Under the pieces are notes generated by a model, which had not been told where the DNA came from, did no database searches, and saw only the letters and a list, made by a program, of their open reading frames with translations. Position numbers and translations under genes: made by a program. A stretch of DNA of 20,870 nt from CAZADH01 sp964483805 (GTDB lineage: Bacteria; Muiribacteriota; Ozemobacteria; Ozemobacterales; Ozemobacteraceae): positions 1-20,870 of the forward strand of contig CAZADH010000085.1 of NCBI GenBank assembly GCA_964483805.1. Reading direction: 5' to 3'. Below are positions 14,625 through 20,870 of this stretch, piece after piece (position 1 is the first letter of the stretch; each line of letters opens with the position of its first letter).

Positions 14625-15337
14625 CAGTGGCTCACCAACGCGGATTTGCGCAAAAAGATCGAGCAGGAGAGACTAGCATACATCTCGTTAGTGTCCTCTA
14701 TGGGGCCACGCAGAACGGTGACATTGTCGGCAGCATGGACCACGTCACGACTCAGGTTGTAGAAGAGATGGAACGTCATCGAAGCCAGCGCAACCTCGTT
14801 GCCCCGCGCCGTCGTGGTCGCAAGAACCTCACAGAGAAACCTGGAAATCGCAACACCATCCTTCTGAATGCTGGTCGCCTTCGGCGGAGGGGGATTGCCG
14901 AGAAGGGCCTCGCAGAATGTCGGCGGAGGATCCAGTTGGAACCGCACAAGTTGCCCTGCTCTGCTGATCTCGTCAGGAGGGTTGGGTGGACACAACGGAA
15001 TTGGGTTGCTGGTAGCAATACAAACAACATACGTTGCATTCCAGGGAGCCCCGACGTGGTATTCAAGGTGCGGAGGATTGAAGCTGTCCGTCCACGTCGC
15101 CATATCGGCGGCAAGCATACCTGGAAACTGCGAGCTTCCGTTCAATAGTAGGCGTTTTCCATTTTCCCATTCCCGAACGATCTCGTTGACACCCACCTCC
15201 GATTTGTACTGGAAGATGCTCGTCTGAAACATCATCGCAGCACCGATCATGACGATGCAGGCTGTGAGCATGCCGACAATCAGCTCGATCATCGAGAATC
15301 CGCTGGGCCGACGATGCAGAATGTATTGTTGACTCAT
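14624..15337 (-). CDS. PilW/GspJ-like minor pilin
   Basis: 237 residues. The leader ends RRPSG, followed by FSMIELIVGMLTACIVMIGAAMM; cleavage after Gly13 leaves Glu at mature position 5. Position in the operon (after the PilV-like gene), length and the F-S-M-I-E-L start fit PilW/GspJ. The ATG at 15337 is chosen because it overlaps the preceding TGA as ATGA; codons further upstream are not protein-like. It probably joins FimT- and PilV-like proteins in the complex that primes pilus assembly. The soluble part, with several Cys and many prolines, has no family match that I recognise. Confidence 0.85.
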   Translation of the reverse strand: MSQQYILHRRPSGFSMIELIVGMLTACIVMIGAAMMFQTSIFQYKSEVGVNEIVREWENGKRLLLNGSSQFPGMLAADMATWTDSFNPPHLEYHVGAPWNATYVVCIATSNPIPLCPPNPPDEISRAGQLVRFQLDPPPTFCEALLGNPPPPKATSIQKDGVAISRFLCEVLATTTARGNEVALASMTFHLFYNLSRDVVHAADNVTVLRGPIEDTNEMYASLSCSIFLRKSALVSH

Positions 15338-15855
15338 GGGACAATCGGTAGTTCCGAGGAAGCCAGCTGAATGCTCAGTCGCACTCCTGAAGCGATCGGA
15401 GCGGACGCATGGAATTCGCGACCTGTTGCCATCACTGCTTGTCGCTCTACTTCGCGATCGAGACACGGAGAGACTTCGACGAACATTTGGTATAGGGTTG
15501 CGATTTGACCAGTCGATAGCATCGTTTGCGTGGGGAGAAACCAGTAGCTTGCAATCAAGCGTGGGTCAGACATTGTTGCCCAGAGAGACTCGGGTGCGGG
15601 TGGCCGTGGTTCATTGGCATTGAGTTGCCCGGTTTCCCATAGGTAGCGTAGGTTTTCGATTTGCGCTTCGCAAGCTGCAAGGGCCTGGGTCCGCTGCAAT
15701 TCTTCTTTGAGAGCCCGCTGTGACGTTGTGAGTGCAGATACCAGTGCACCAATGGTCACGGCGCTCACGATCATGGCGATGACGACCTCGATGAGCGCGT
15801 AGCCAATCGCTCGTGTGCGAGGCGCCGATGGATTGATGGGATTTTTCAGTAACAT
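15334..15855 (-). CDS. PilV/GspI-like minor pilin
   Basis: 173 residues. The leader ends TRAIG, then YALIEVVIAMIVSAVTIGALV; cleavage after Gly18 leaves Glu at mature position 5. Tyr in place of Phe at mature position 1 is unusual but tolerated by prepilin peptidases. The helix continues through TSQRALKEELQRTQALAACEAQIENLRYLWE, as in PilV/GspI. It overlaps the FimT-like gene by 10 nt and the PilW-like gene by 4 nt, so translation is coupled. The order FimT, PilV, PilW is that of minor-pilin operons in Pseudomonas and Geobacter. Confidence 0.85.
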   Translation of the reverse strand: MLLKNPINPSAPRTRAIGYALIEVVIAMIVSAVTIGALVSALTTSQRALKEELQRTQALAACEAQIENLRYLWETGQLNANEPRPPAPESLWATMSDPRLIASYWFLPTQTMLSTGQIATLYQMFVEVSPCLDREVERQAVMATGREFHASAPIASGVRLSIQLASSELPIVP

Positions 15856-16487
15856 CGTGTGGATCCCGTGGCTGATGCCCAGATGCGCCCCGTGTTTGCC
15901 TCAATGCGAACGCACCATGAGCCAATGCCTGGATACGTTGCTACTGTGAAATCGTAGGGGTTGGGAGGAGTCGTAGGAGTGGAGCGAAAGAAGTTCAAAT
16001 ACAGCACGGTGTCCGTGGCCGGGCTGACCAAAGCCCCGGTTCGGTCGAACTCGATCACTGTGCATGTTGCGCACCCTGTATCTGTGGCCAATTTCGAAGA
16101 CAGTTCCGTCACAATGCACACAGATTCTGACGATAGATCCCGGGTCGTGTCCGGAGCCAATGCGTATCGCGAAAGCAGCCTTTCAGGGTCTGCAAGCCGA
16201 TAGGACACGATCGGGTAGTTGGTTTGCGTGGATGGTGGCACCTTGTCGTAGGGAATGGTGGAGTGGGTAAAAACGATCCGGCCCGTTCCAGATGCCGCAA
16301 CCATGGTGGCCGAGCGCAAGAGCTCGAGGTCGGCCACGAGTGCCCGCGCCTCGGTCTCGACCCGCATTTCCTGGGCGAACAGCATCAGTGACGGGAAGCC
16401 CGCCGAAGCGAGAACACCGATGATCGCCATGACCACGATGATCTCGATCAACGTGAAGCCGAATTTCGGGGACGTTTGCCTTCCCAT
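15846..16487 (-). CDS. FimT/GspH-like minor pilin, first gene of the minor-pilin operon
   Basis: 213 residues. The leader MGRQTSPKFG precedes FTLIEIIVVMAIIGVLASAGFPSL, with cleavage after Gly10 and Glu at mature position 5. The helix runs into EMRVETEARALVADLELLRSATMVAASG, the FimT/GspH pattern, and the C-terminus has the family's NTGRIWAS motif. Four Cys lie in the second half (VCIV, GCATC, WCVR, RCY). GspH/FimT subunits sit near the tip and, in some species, FimT binds DNA during natural transformation; DNA binding is not testable here. The gene starts 134 bp from the divergent cysS, so the operon promoter must lie in that gap; I could not pick one confidently. Confidence 0.88.
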   Translation of the reverse strand: MGRQTSPKFGFTLIEIIVVMAIIGVLASAGFPSLMLFAQEMRVETEARALVADLELLRSATMVAASGTGRIVFTHSTIPYDKVPPSTQTNYPIVSYRLADPERLLSRYALAPDTTRDLSSESVCIVTELSSKLATDTGCATCTVIEFDRTGALVSPATDTVLYLNFFRSTPTTPPNPYDFTVATYPGIGSWCVRIEANTGRIWASATGSTRCY

Positions 16488-16621
16488 GCACTCATCTTAG
16501 TGAGCCGAGGCGTTGGGCGCAACTGTGGATAGGGGACCCCCCATCCACAAAACTACTGGAAAAGTGATAGTCGATGCGGTATCGTACTGCCGGTCTGGAG
16601 CATAAGGAGCAAACGAAGACT
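16488..16621. other. Divergent spacer between the minor-pilin operon and cysS, with an inverted repeat
   Basis: 134 bp holding the start regions of two divergent transcripts. An inverted repeat GTGGAT (16525-16530) / ATCCAC (16543-16548), extended inward by GGGG/CCCC with one unpaired base on each side, could be an operator or cruciform. A ribosome binding site AAGGAG for cysS lies about 12 nt before its ATG. No clear T-box leader or strong sigma70/sigma54 promoter is seen. Confidence 0.45.
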
Positions 16622-18106
16622 ATGGGTCTGAGTCTCTACAATACGCTGAGTCGTCGTCTCGAGCCTTTCACCCCGCTGGTTCCCGGGCAGGTCGGCATCT
16701 ATGTGTGCGGACCCACCGTTTATGGGCCGCCCCACCTCGGGCATGCCAAGAGTTACATCAGCTTCGATGTGCTGGTGAAGTGGCTGCGGCAATCGGGATA
16801 CAAGGTTCGCTATGTGCAGAACATCACCGATGTCGGCCATCTCACCGATGATGCCGATGCCGGCGAAGACAAGATCCAGAAACAGGCGCGGCTCGACCAG
16901 GTGCATCCGCTCGAACTGGTCGACAAATACATGCGTGAATACATGAGCAATATGGAGGCGCTGCATGTCGCGCATCCGAGCATGTATGTGCGTGCCACCC
17001 AGCATATCGGCGAGCAGATCGAGATGGTGCAGCAATTGCTGGCCAAGGGCCACGCCTACGTGGTCGATGGGTCGGTGTATTTCGATGTGCGCTCGTTCAA
17101 GGATTACGGCAAGCTGTCGGGCCGCACGCTCGAAGAGGCCCAGGAAGGGGCGCGGGTCGAGGTGCGCGAAGACAAGCGCGACCCACGCGATTTCGCTCTC
17201 TGGAAGAAGGCCGAGCCGAACCACATCCTGCAATGGAACTCGCCCTGGGGACCGGGGTTCCCGGGGTGGCACATCGAATGCTCGGTCATGGCGATGAAAT
17301 ACATCGGAGCGACACTCGACATTCACGGGGGAGGCCTCGAAAACCAGTTCCCGCACCACGAGTGCGAGATTGCCCAGTCGCAGGCGGTGACGGGCAAACC
17401 GTTCTGCCGCTACTGGATCCACAACAACATGGTCACGGTCGACGGCGTGAAGATGGGCAAGTCGCTGGGCAATTTCAAGACGGTCGCCGACCTGCTGTCG
17501 CGGCATCGGCCCGAACATCTGCGCGCGTTCATTCTCACCGGGCACTACCGGTCGCCGACCAATTACACCGAGGAAGGCATTGCTGCGGCCGCCAAGGGGA
17601 ACGAACGCATCGAGCGGTTGGCCGAGCGCGTGCGGTCCTGGACCGGCGCCGGCGAGGCGAAGTTTCGTGAGCCGGTGGCCGCGGCGGTGGCGAAGGCGAA
17701 GGCGGCGATCACCGAGGCGCTCGACAGCGACCTGAACACGGCGGCGGCGATTGCCGGTCTGCACGAGTTCGCGTCGGCCCTCAACCGCGAGATCCCGGCC
17801 GAGGCGACGCCCGATGCCGAGACGGCGGCAGCAGTGCGCGATGTATTGACAACGTATGCGATCAGCGTGTTGGGCATCCTGGCCCCGGCCACACTGGCGG
17901 CCACTGGTGACGGCACGAACGCCGGGGCGGCGGCGGGGGCCGGTCACGATCCGGCTCCGTTCATTCAGCGGCTCGTCGAGTTGCGTCAAGAAATGAAGGC
18001 GGCCAAGCGCTTCGACCTGGCCGACGGCATTCGCGAGCACCTGACCAAGAACGGCGTGACCGTCGAAGATACCAAGGCCGGTCCGCGCTGGCGGTTCACG
18101 GGGTGA
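16622..18106 (+). CDS. cysS: Cysteinyl-tRNA synthetase
   Basis: 494 residues, a class I aminoacyl-tRNA synthetase that charges tRNA-Cys in the cytoplasm. Signatures: zinc-binding Cys29 in IYVCGPTVYGPPHLGH, with the HIGH-type motif HLGH at 38-41; GFPGWHIECS with zinc ligand Cys220; FPHHECEIAQS with His245 and Glu249; and KMGKS (277-281) replacing KMSKS. The helical anticodon-binding region ends RFDLADGIREHLTKNGVTVEDTKAGPRWR. ATG at 16622 is preferred over an in-frame ATG at 16574 because AAGGAG precedes it and homology starts at MGLSLYNTLSRR. In the TTGTATTG-like islet at 17842-17858 the codons GTA TTG ACA ACG TAT contrast with GC-ending codons around them. Confidence 0.97.
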   Translation: MGLSLYNTLSRRLEPFTPLVPGQVGIYVCGPTVYGPPHLGHAKSYISFDVLVKWLRQSGYKVRYVQNITDVGHLTDDADAGEDKIQKQARLDQVHPLELVDKYMREYMSNMEALHVAHPSMYVRATQHIGEQIEMVQQLLAKGHAYVVDGSVYFDVRSFKDYGKLSGRTLEEAQEGARVEVREDKRDPRDFALWKKAEPNHILQWNSPWGPGFPGWHIECSVMAMKYIGATLDIHGGGLENQFPHHECEIAQSQAVTGKPFCRYWIHNNMVTVDGVKMGKSLGNFKTVADLLSRHRPEHLRAFILTGHYRSPTNYTEEGIAAAAKGNERIERLAERVRSWTGAGEAKFREPVAAAVAKAKAAITEALDSDLNTAAAIAGLHEFASALNREIPAEATPDAETAAAVRDVLTTYAISVLGILAPATLAATGDGTNAGAAAGAGHDPAPFIQRLVELRQEMKAAKRFDLADGIREHLTKNGVTVEDTKAGPRWRFTG

Positions 18107-18235
18107 GAAAAAAGGGGCAGGCCGCCCGCCCCGGATGGGCGCAGTGGCCGTTTGCTCGGTCGATGACGGAGAAATCTCTTCGTCGGGGCGACCTGCCGGT
18201 CGTCCCGACCCGGCAATACCGCCGGTGACTGGGCG

Positions 18236-18703
18236 GTGAGCACGATGGTGTTGCCGCCCGAGGTGGCGTTCGAGGTGCCGCGGCTGCGCGGGCGCCCCTG
18301 GACGCCCGACGAAGTCCTGGCGCTGTCGTCGCGCACGCTGGCCTACGTCGGTGACAGCGCATTCGAACTGTCGGTGCGGTTGCGGTTGCTCGGGTCGGTA
18401 ACGTTGCCGGGCGGCCATCTGACCGGCACGGCGGTGACGTTCGTCAATGCAAGGCACCAGGCCATGTTGTTCGAGCAGTTGCTCGCCGAGGCGCCCGCCG
18501 AGGAGCGTGAGATGCTCGTGCACTGGCGCAACGCCAAGCAACCGACGGGGCGCACCCGCGGCGGTCGGGCTGAATACGCGCGCAGCACTGCCTTTGAAGC
18601 GTGGGTGGGTTACCTGTTTCTGACCGGTCAGACCGATCGCCTCGCCACCTTGATCGACCGGGCGCTGGCGCCGGGGGGGGATGGCGGCACCGCTTGCCGG
18701 TGA
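18236..18703 (+). CDS. mrnC: Mini-ribonuclease III
   Basis: 155 residues from GTG (18236); ATG at 18245 is an equally plausible start. Mini-RNase III is an RNase III catalytic domain without the double-stranded RNA-binding domain, and in Bacillus it trims the ends of 23S rRNA. The signature LAYVGDSAFELSVRLRL carries the catalytic Asp40 and Glu44, and RNAKQPTGR followed by STAFEAWVGYLFLTG carries the second acidic residue, Glu121. The length matches the family, and the position between cysS and the rlmB region is the classical location of mrnC. Between cysS and this gene lie 129 bp containing GC-rich hairpins (for example 18186-18205), without a T run. Confidence 0.9.
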   Translation: MSTMVLPPEVAFEVPRLRGRPWTPDEVLALSSRTLAYVGDSAFELSVRLRLLGSVTLPGGHLTGTAVTFVNARHQAMLFEQLLAEAPAEEREMLVHWRNAKQPTGRTRGGRAEYARSTAFEAWVGYLFLTGQTDRLATLIDRALAPGGDGGTACR

Positions 18704-18733
18704 GGATGCGGTTGGATATAGGAAATACGGTGT

Positions 18734-19600
18734 ATGCACATTCGCCGACTGGTTGCTGCTGACTTCGCCGACGCCGAACGCATTCTGAACGCCGCCTTCG
18801 CCCGCCCGGGCAACCGGCGCCCCGATCTCGAGCGGGCCGTGGCCTTGACGCCCGATTGCTGGTTTCTCGCCGTGACCGACGCAAAGCCGGTCGGCATGGT
18901 CGGGGCGGTGATCTACGGACAGCATCGGGCCTGGGTGGGGCTGATGGCCGTCGACCCGGCGGTGCAGTCGCGTGGGGTCGGGCGGGCCCTGATGCGGCGG
19001 GTTCTCGAGGAGTTGGATGGCCGTGGTGTGGGCACGGTCCTGCTCGACGCCTCGCCGGCTGGGCATACTTTGTATTTATCTCTTGGCTTCGTCGACGAAG
19101 ACGCCGCGTGGATGTGCGAGCCGGCGGGCGCGGGTGATGTCTCGGCGCCCCCGATGTCCGCGGAGGTGGGCCGGGTGCAGGTCGCGGCCATGACCGACGC
19201 GGATCTTGCCGCTGTGGCGGTCGTCGATGCTGCCGCCTTTGGTGCTGACCGGACGCGGCTTCTCGCCCTGTTGTTCGCGGAGTTTCCCGGCCGGGGGCTG
19301 GTTGCCCGCGATGCGAGCGGACATATCGTTGGTTACGCGCTGGTGCAGGCCCGGCGCATCGGCCCGTGGGTTGCGGTCTCGACCGAGGCGGCCGAGGCCC
19401 TGTTGCGTGCGGCCCTGCAACTGCCGTTCGCCGGATCACCGCAGATCATCGTGCCGGGACGCAATACCGACGGTTGCGCCCTCGTGCAGCGCTATGGCTT
19501 TCGCCAGTGCTCCGCCAATACGCACATGCGCCGCGGGGGCAGCGGCCTGGCGTCGCAGCGCGACCAGATCTTCGGCCAGGCCAGTTTCGGTTTCGGTTGA
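18734..19600 (+). CDS. GNAT-family N-acetyltransferase with extra C-terminal domain
   Basis: 288 residues. The N-terminal GNAT domain (about 1-130) has the acetyl-CoA loop in VDPAVQSRGVGRALM (73-87, Q-x-x-G-x-G) and ends LYLSLGFV. Residues about 150-280 form a second, GNAT-like domain (VAAMTDADLAAVAVVDAAAFGADR, then GYALVQARRIGPW and VQRYGFRQC) of the kind found in two-domain bacterial acetyltransferases. The acceptor is unknown: amine, antibiotic or protein. It begins 31 nt after mrnC on the same strand and sits inside the otherwise conserved mrnC-rlmB neighbourhood. A hairpin follows (19641-19665). Confidence 0.88.
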   Translation: MHIRRLVAADFADAERILNAAFARPGNRRPDLERAVALTPDCWFLAVTDAKPVGMVGAVIYGQHRAWVGLMAVDPAVQSRGVGRALMRRVLEELDGRGVGTVLLDASPAGHTLYLSLGFVDEDAAWMCEPAGAGDVSAPPMSAEVGRVQVAAMTDADLAAVAVVDAAAFGADRTRLLALLFAEFPGRGLVARDASGHIVGYALVQARRIGPWVAVSTEAAEALLRAALQLPFAGSPQIIVPGRNTDGCALVQRYGFRQCSANTHMRRGGSGLASQRDQIFGQASFGFG

Positions 19601-19640
19601 CGCGTCGAGGCTCGCGCTCCGGTTCCCGTTGGCTGAGGGA

Positions 19641-19665
19641 CAACGCCGTGCTTTGACCGGCGTTG
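19641..19665 (+). terminator. Possible weak terminator between the GNAT gene and rlmB
   Basis: Perfect 8-bp stem CAACGCCG (19641-19648) / CGGCGTTG (19658-19665) with a 9-nt loop, but no T run follows. TTGACC (19653-19658) and TAACCT (19676-19681), 17 bp apart, overlap it and could be a weak rlmB promoter. Confidence 0.35.
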
Positions 19666-19748
19666 TTCGGCGTGCTAACCTGCCCGAAACGACGTTGAAC
19701 GCCCCGGATGACTCACGAACGCCCCCGATCGAAACAGGACAACCCACC

Positions 19749-20708
19749 ATGACCAAACCACCCTCCCGCCGTAACCCGAGCGCAGGGATGCGCGATGTGG
19801 GCCGCTGGCGCCCGGATGGCGCAGGGAAAGCGGACCCAACCCCCGCGGAGACGCGCGGCCGCGCGCCCCATTCCGGCCGTGCCGGTCCTGGGAAACGCTT
19901 TGCCCGCCCGGACCGCCCCGCCAACCCGGATCGCGTCCCCCCACCGAAACCTGCCCGGGAACCGGCGCCGACCGACGACATCTGGTTGTTGGGTCGCCAT
20001 GAGGTCATGGCTGCGCTGACGGCGGGGACGCCGCTGCAACAGATTGTATTGCAGGATGGCGGTGGCGACAGTCTGCGGCCGCTCGTGGCCCAGGCGCGCG
20101 AGCGGGGGATCAAGTTCTCATGGGTGCCGGCGGCCGCGTTCCGGCAGCGGTTCGGTGACGCCGCGCAGGGGGCAGCGGCGCAGCGCAGTGCGTTCACCTA
20201 CGCGACGCTCGACGATCTGTTGGCCCGGGCTGCTGGCAATACAGAAGCAATACTGGTGTTGCTGAACCAGGTGCAGGACCCGCGCAACCTCGGGGCGATC
20301 GTGCGCACGTGCGAGGTGGCCGGGGTGGCCGGGATGGTCATTCCGCGGCATCGGGCGGCGGCGATGACGGCGGCGGCGCTGGCGACGGCGCAGGGGGCGG
20401 CGGAGTATCTGCCCGTGGCCCAGGTGGTCAACCTGGGCGAAGCGGTACGCACGCTGAAACGCGATGGGTGGTGGGTGATTGGGGCGGACGCCGCCGGCAC
20501 CACCCGCTACGATCGGGCCCGGTACACCGGGCGTCTGGCACTATTAATGGGGGGCGAGGATGCGGGGCTCGGGCCGATGCTGACCGGATTGTGCGACGAG
20601 GTGGTGTCGATCCCGGTGCTGGGGCGGACACCGTCGTTGAACGTCGGGGTCAGTACCTCGGTGCTGGTCTTCGAAATGCAGCGGCAAAAGGGATTTGCGC
20701 GAAAGTAA
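19749..20708 (+). CDS. rlmB: SpoU/TrmH-family 23S rRNA 2'-O-ribose methyltransferase (RlmB-like)
   Basis: 319 residues. It would methylate G2251 (E. coli numbering) in the 23S rRNA peptidyl-transferase loop using S-adenosylmethionine bound in a trefoil knot. Residues 78-150 are the substrate-binding domain (WLLGRHEVMAAL). SPOUT motifs are clear: NQVQDPRNLGAIVRT (173-187), MGGEDAGL (267-274) and IPVLGRTPSLNVGVSTSVL (288-306). Residues 1-75 form a basic, Pro/Arg/Gly-rich extension absent from E. coli RlmB (243 residues) and probably disordered. ATG at 19749 is chosen from AGGA 9 nt upstream; the frame is open further upstream but lacks protein-like features. RlmB and TrmH-like paralogues are hard to separate by eye; gene neighbours favour RlmB. 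Confidence 0.88.
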   Translation: MTKPPSRRNPSAGMRDVGRWRPDGAGKADPTPAETRGRAPHSGRAGPGKRFARPDRPANPDRVPPPKPAREPAPTDDIWLLGRHEVMAALTAGTPLQQIVLQDGGGDSLRPLVAQARERGIKFSWVPAAAFRQRFGDAAQGAAAQRSAFTYATLDDLLARAAGNTEAILVLLNQVQDPRNLGAIVRTCEVAGVAGMVIPRHRAAAMTAAALATAQGAAEYLPVAQVVNLGEAVRTLKRDGWWVIGADAAGTTRYDRARYTGRLALLMGGEDAGLGPMLTGLCDEVVSIPVLGRTPSLNVGVSTSVLVFEMQRQKGFARK

Positions 20709-20726
20709 AATTGCCGCGCGCCACGG

Positions 20727-20755
20727 TTGACAAACGGTCTGTTCTTGTCTATAAT
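20727..20755 (+). promoter_or_regulatory. Perfect-consensus sigma70 promoter of the tRNA-Thr gene
   Basis: TTGACA (20727-20732) and TATAAT (20750-20755) are both exact consensus with a 17-bp spacer. Transcription would start near 20762, about 49 nt before the mature tRNA. Such a strong promoter suits a stable-RNA operon. Confidence 0.9.
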
Positions 20756-20810
20756 CCCTCAATACCGTGCCACGGTACCGTTCTTTTCCAAACGTGATAG
20801 CCGCATTCAT

Positions 20811-20870
20811 GCCGACGTAGCTCAATTGGCAGAGCAGCTGATTTGTAATCAGCAGGTTGCGGGTTCGAGT
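20811..20870 (+). tRNA. tRNA-Thr (UGU anticodon), truncated by the window end
   Basis: The first 60 nt of a tRNA are present: acceptor 5' strand GCCGACG, D-arm GCTC...GAGC, anticodon stem GCTGA/TCAGC with loop TTTGTAA (anticodon TGT at 20844-20846), and the T-arm start GGTTCGAGT. The 3' acceptor strand lies beyond the window. A tRNA-Thr in this position is commonly followed by tRNA-Tyr, tuf, secE and nusG. Confidence 0.95.

Noticed and set aside
16488..16621. T-box leader or sigma54 promoter
   Set aside because: No T-box core sequence and no GG-N10-GC spacing that fits; only an inverted repeat can be supported.
18107..18235. Terminator for cysS
   Set aside because: GC-rich hairpins are present (18114-18132, 18186-18205) but no T run follows either, so a terminator is not supported.
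16553..19066. 837-codon minus-strand reading frame
   Set aside because: Runs antisense through cysS, mrnC and the GNAT gene, all with intact family motifs; its translation is His/Arg-rich with no domain.

Overview
The window is GC-rich bacterial chromosome that looks like scaffolded metagenomic or draft DNA, because a run of exactly ten Ns interrupts one gene. Candidate lipoproteins and a complete set of type IV pilus/type II secretion style proteins point to a diderm (Gram-negative) bacterium. The gene content (PilB/PilC-like motor and platform, minor pilins, an ABC transporter among pilin genes) recalls myxobacteria, Geobacter and deep-branching candidate phyla, but I cannot place the organism from sequence alone.

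Layout. 90-872 (-): SGNH-hydrolase lipoprotein. 1153-2247 (+): M42 metallo-aminopeptidase with the N gap. 2261-2369: a nested inverted-repeat element bounded by 28-bp direct repeats. 2500-2979 (+): Spo0M/arrestin-like protein with its own promoter and terminator. 3182-7311 (+): a tight four-gene operon of TPR protein, PilB/GspE ATPase, PilC/GspF platform protein and a small unknown protein. 7340-11836 (-): TPR-like membrane protein, ABC-2 permease, a two-gene nucleotidyltransferase module, a stand-alone pilin with strong promoter and terminator, and an ABC ATPase. 11833-16487 (-): FimT-like, PilV-like and PilW-like proteins, a pilin-anchored beta-propeller protein and a second pilin. Stop and start codons overlap throughout this last block and it runs on into the ABC ATPase. 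16622-20870 (+): housekeeping genes cysS, mrnC, a GNAT acetyltransferase, rlmB, then a perfect-consensus promoter driving a tRNA-Thr(UGU) cut by the window end. This order matches the widely conserved cysS-mrnC-rlmB neighbourhood.

How it works together. The (+) operon supplies the cytoplasmic motor and inner-membrane platform. The (-) operon supplies initiating minor pilins and a probable tip protein in which a pilin-like anchor is joined to a seven-repeat propeller, a plausible one-protein stand-in for PilX plus PilY1. The ABC ATPase, permease and TPR-like membrane protein resemble the arrangement of the Myxococcus pilG-pilH-pilI genes needed for pilus assembly. The stand-alone pilin is the best candidate for the major subunit.

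The most unexpected DNA-level signal is the octamer TTGTATTG. It occurs eight times on both strands and in several reading frames, far above a base-composition expectation, and usually sits in short AT-rich codon islets inside GC-rich genes.
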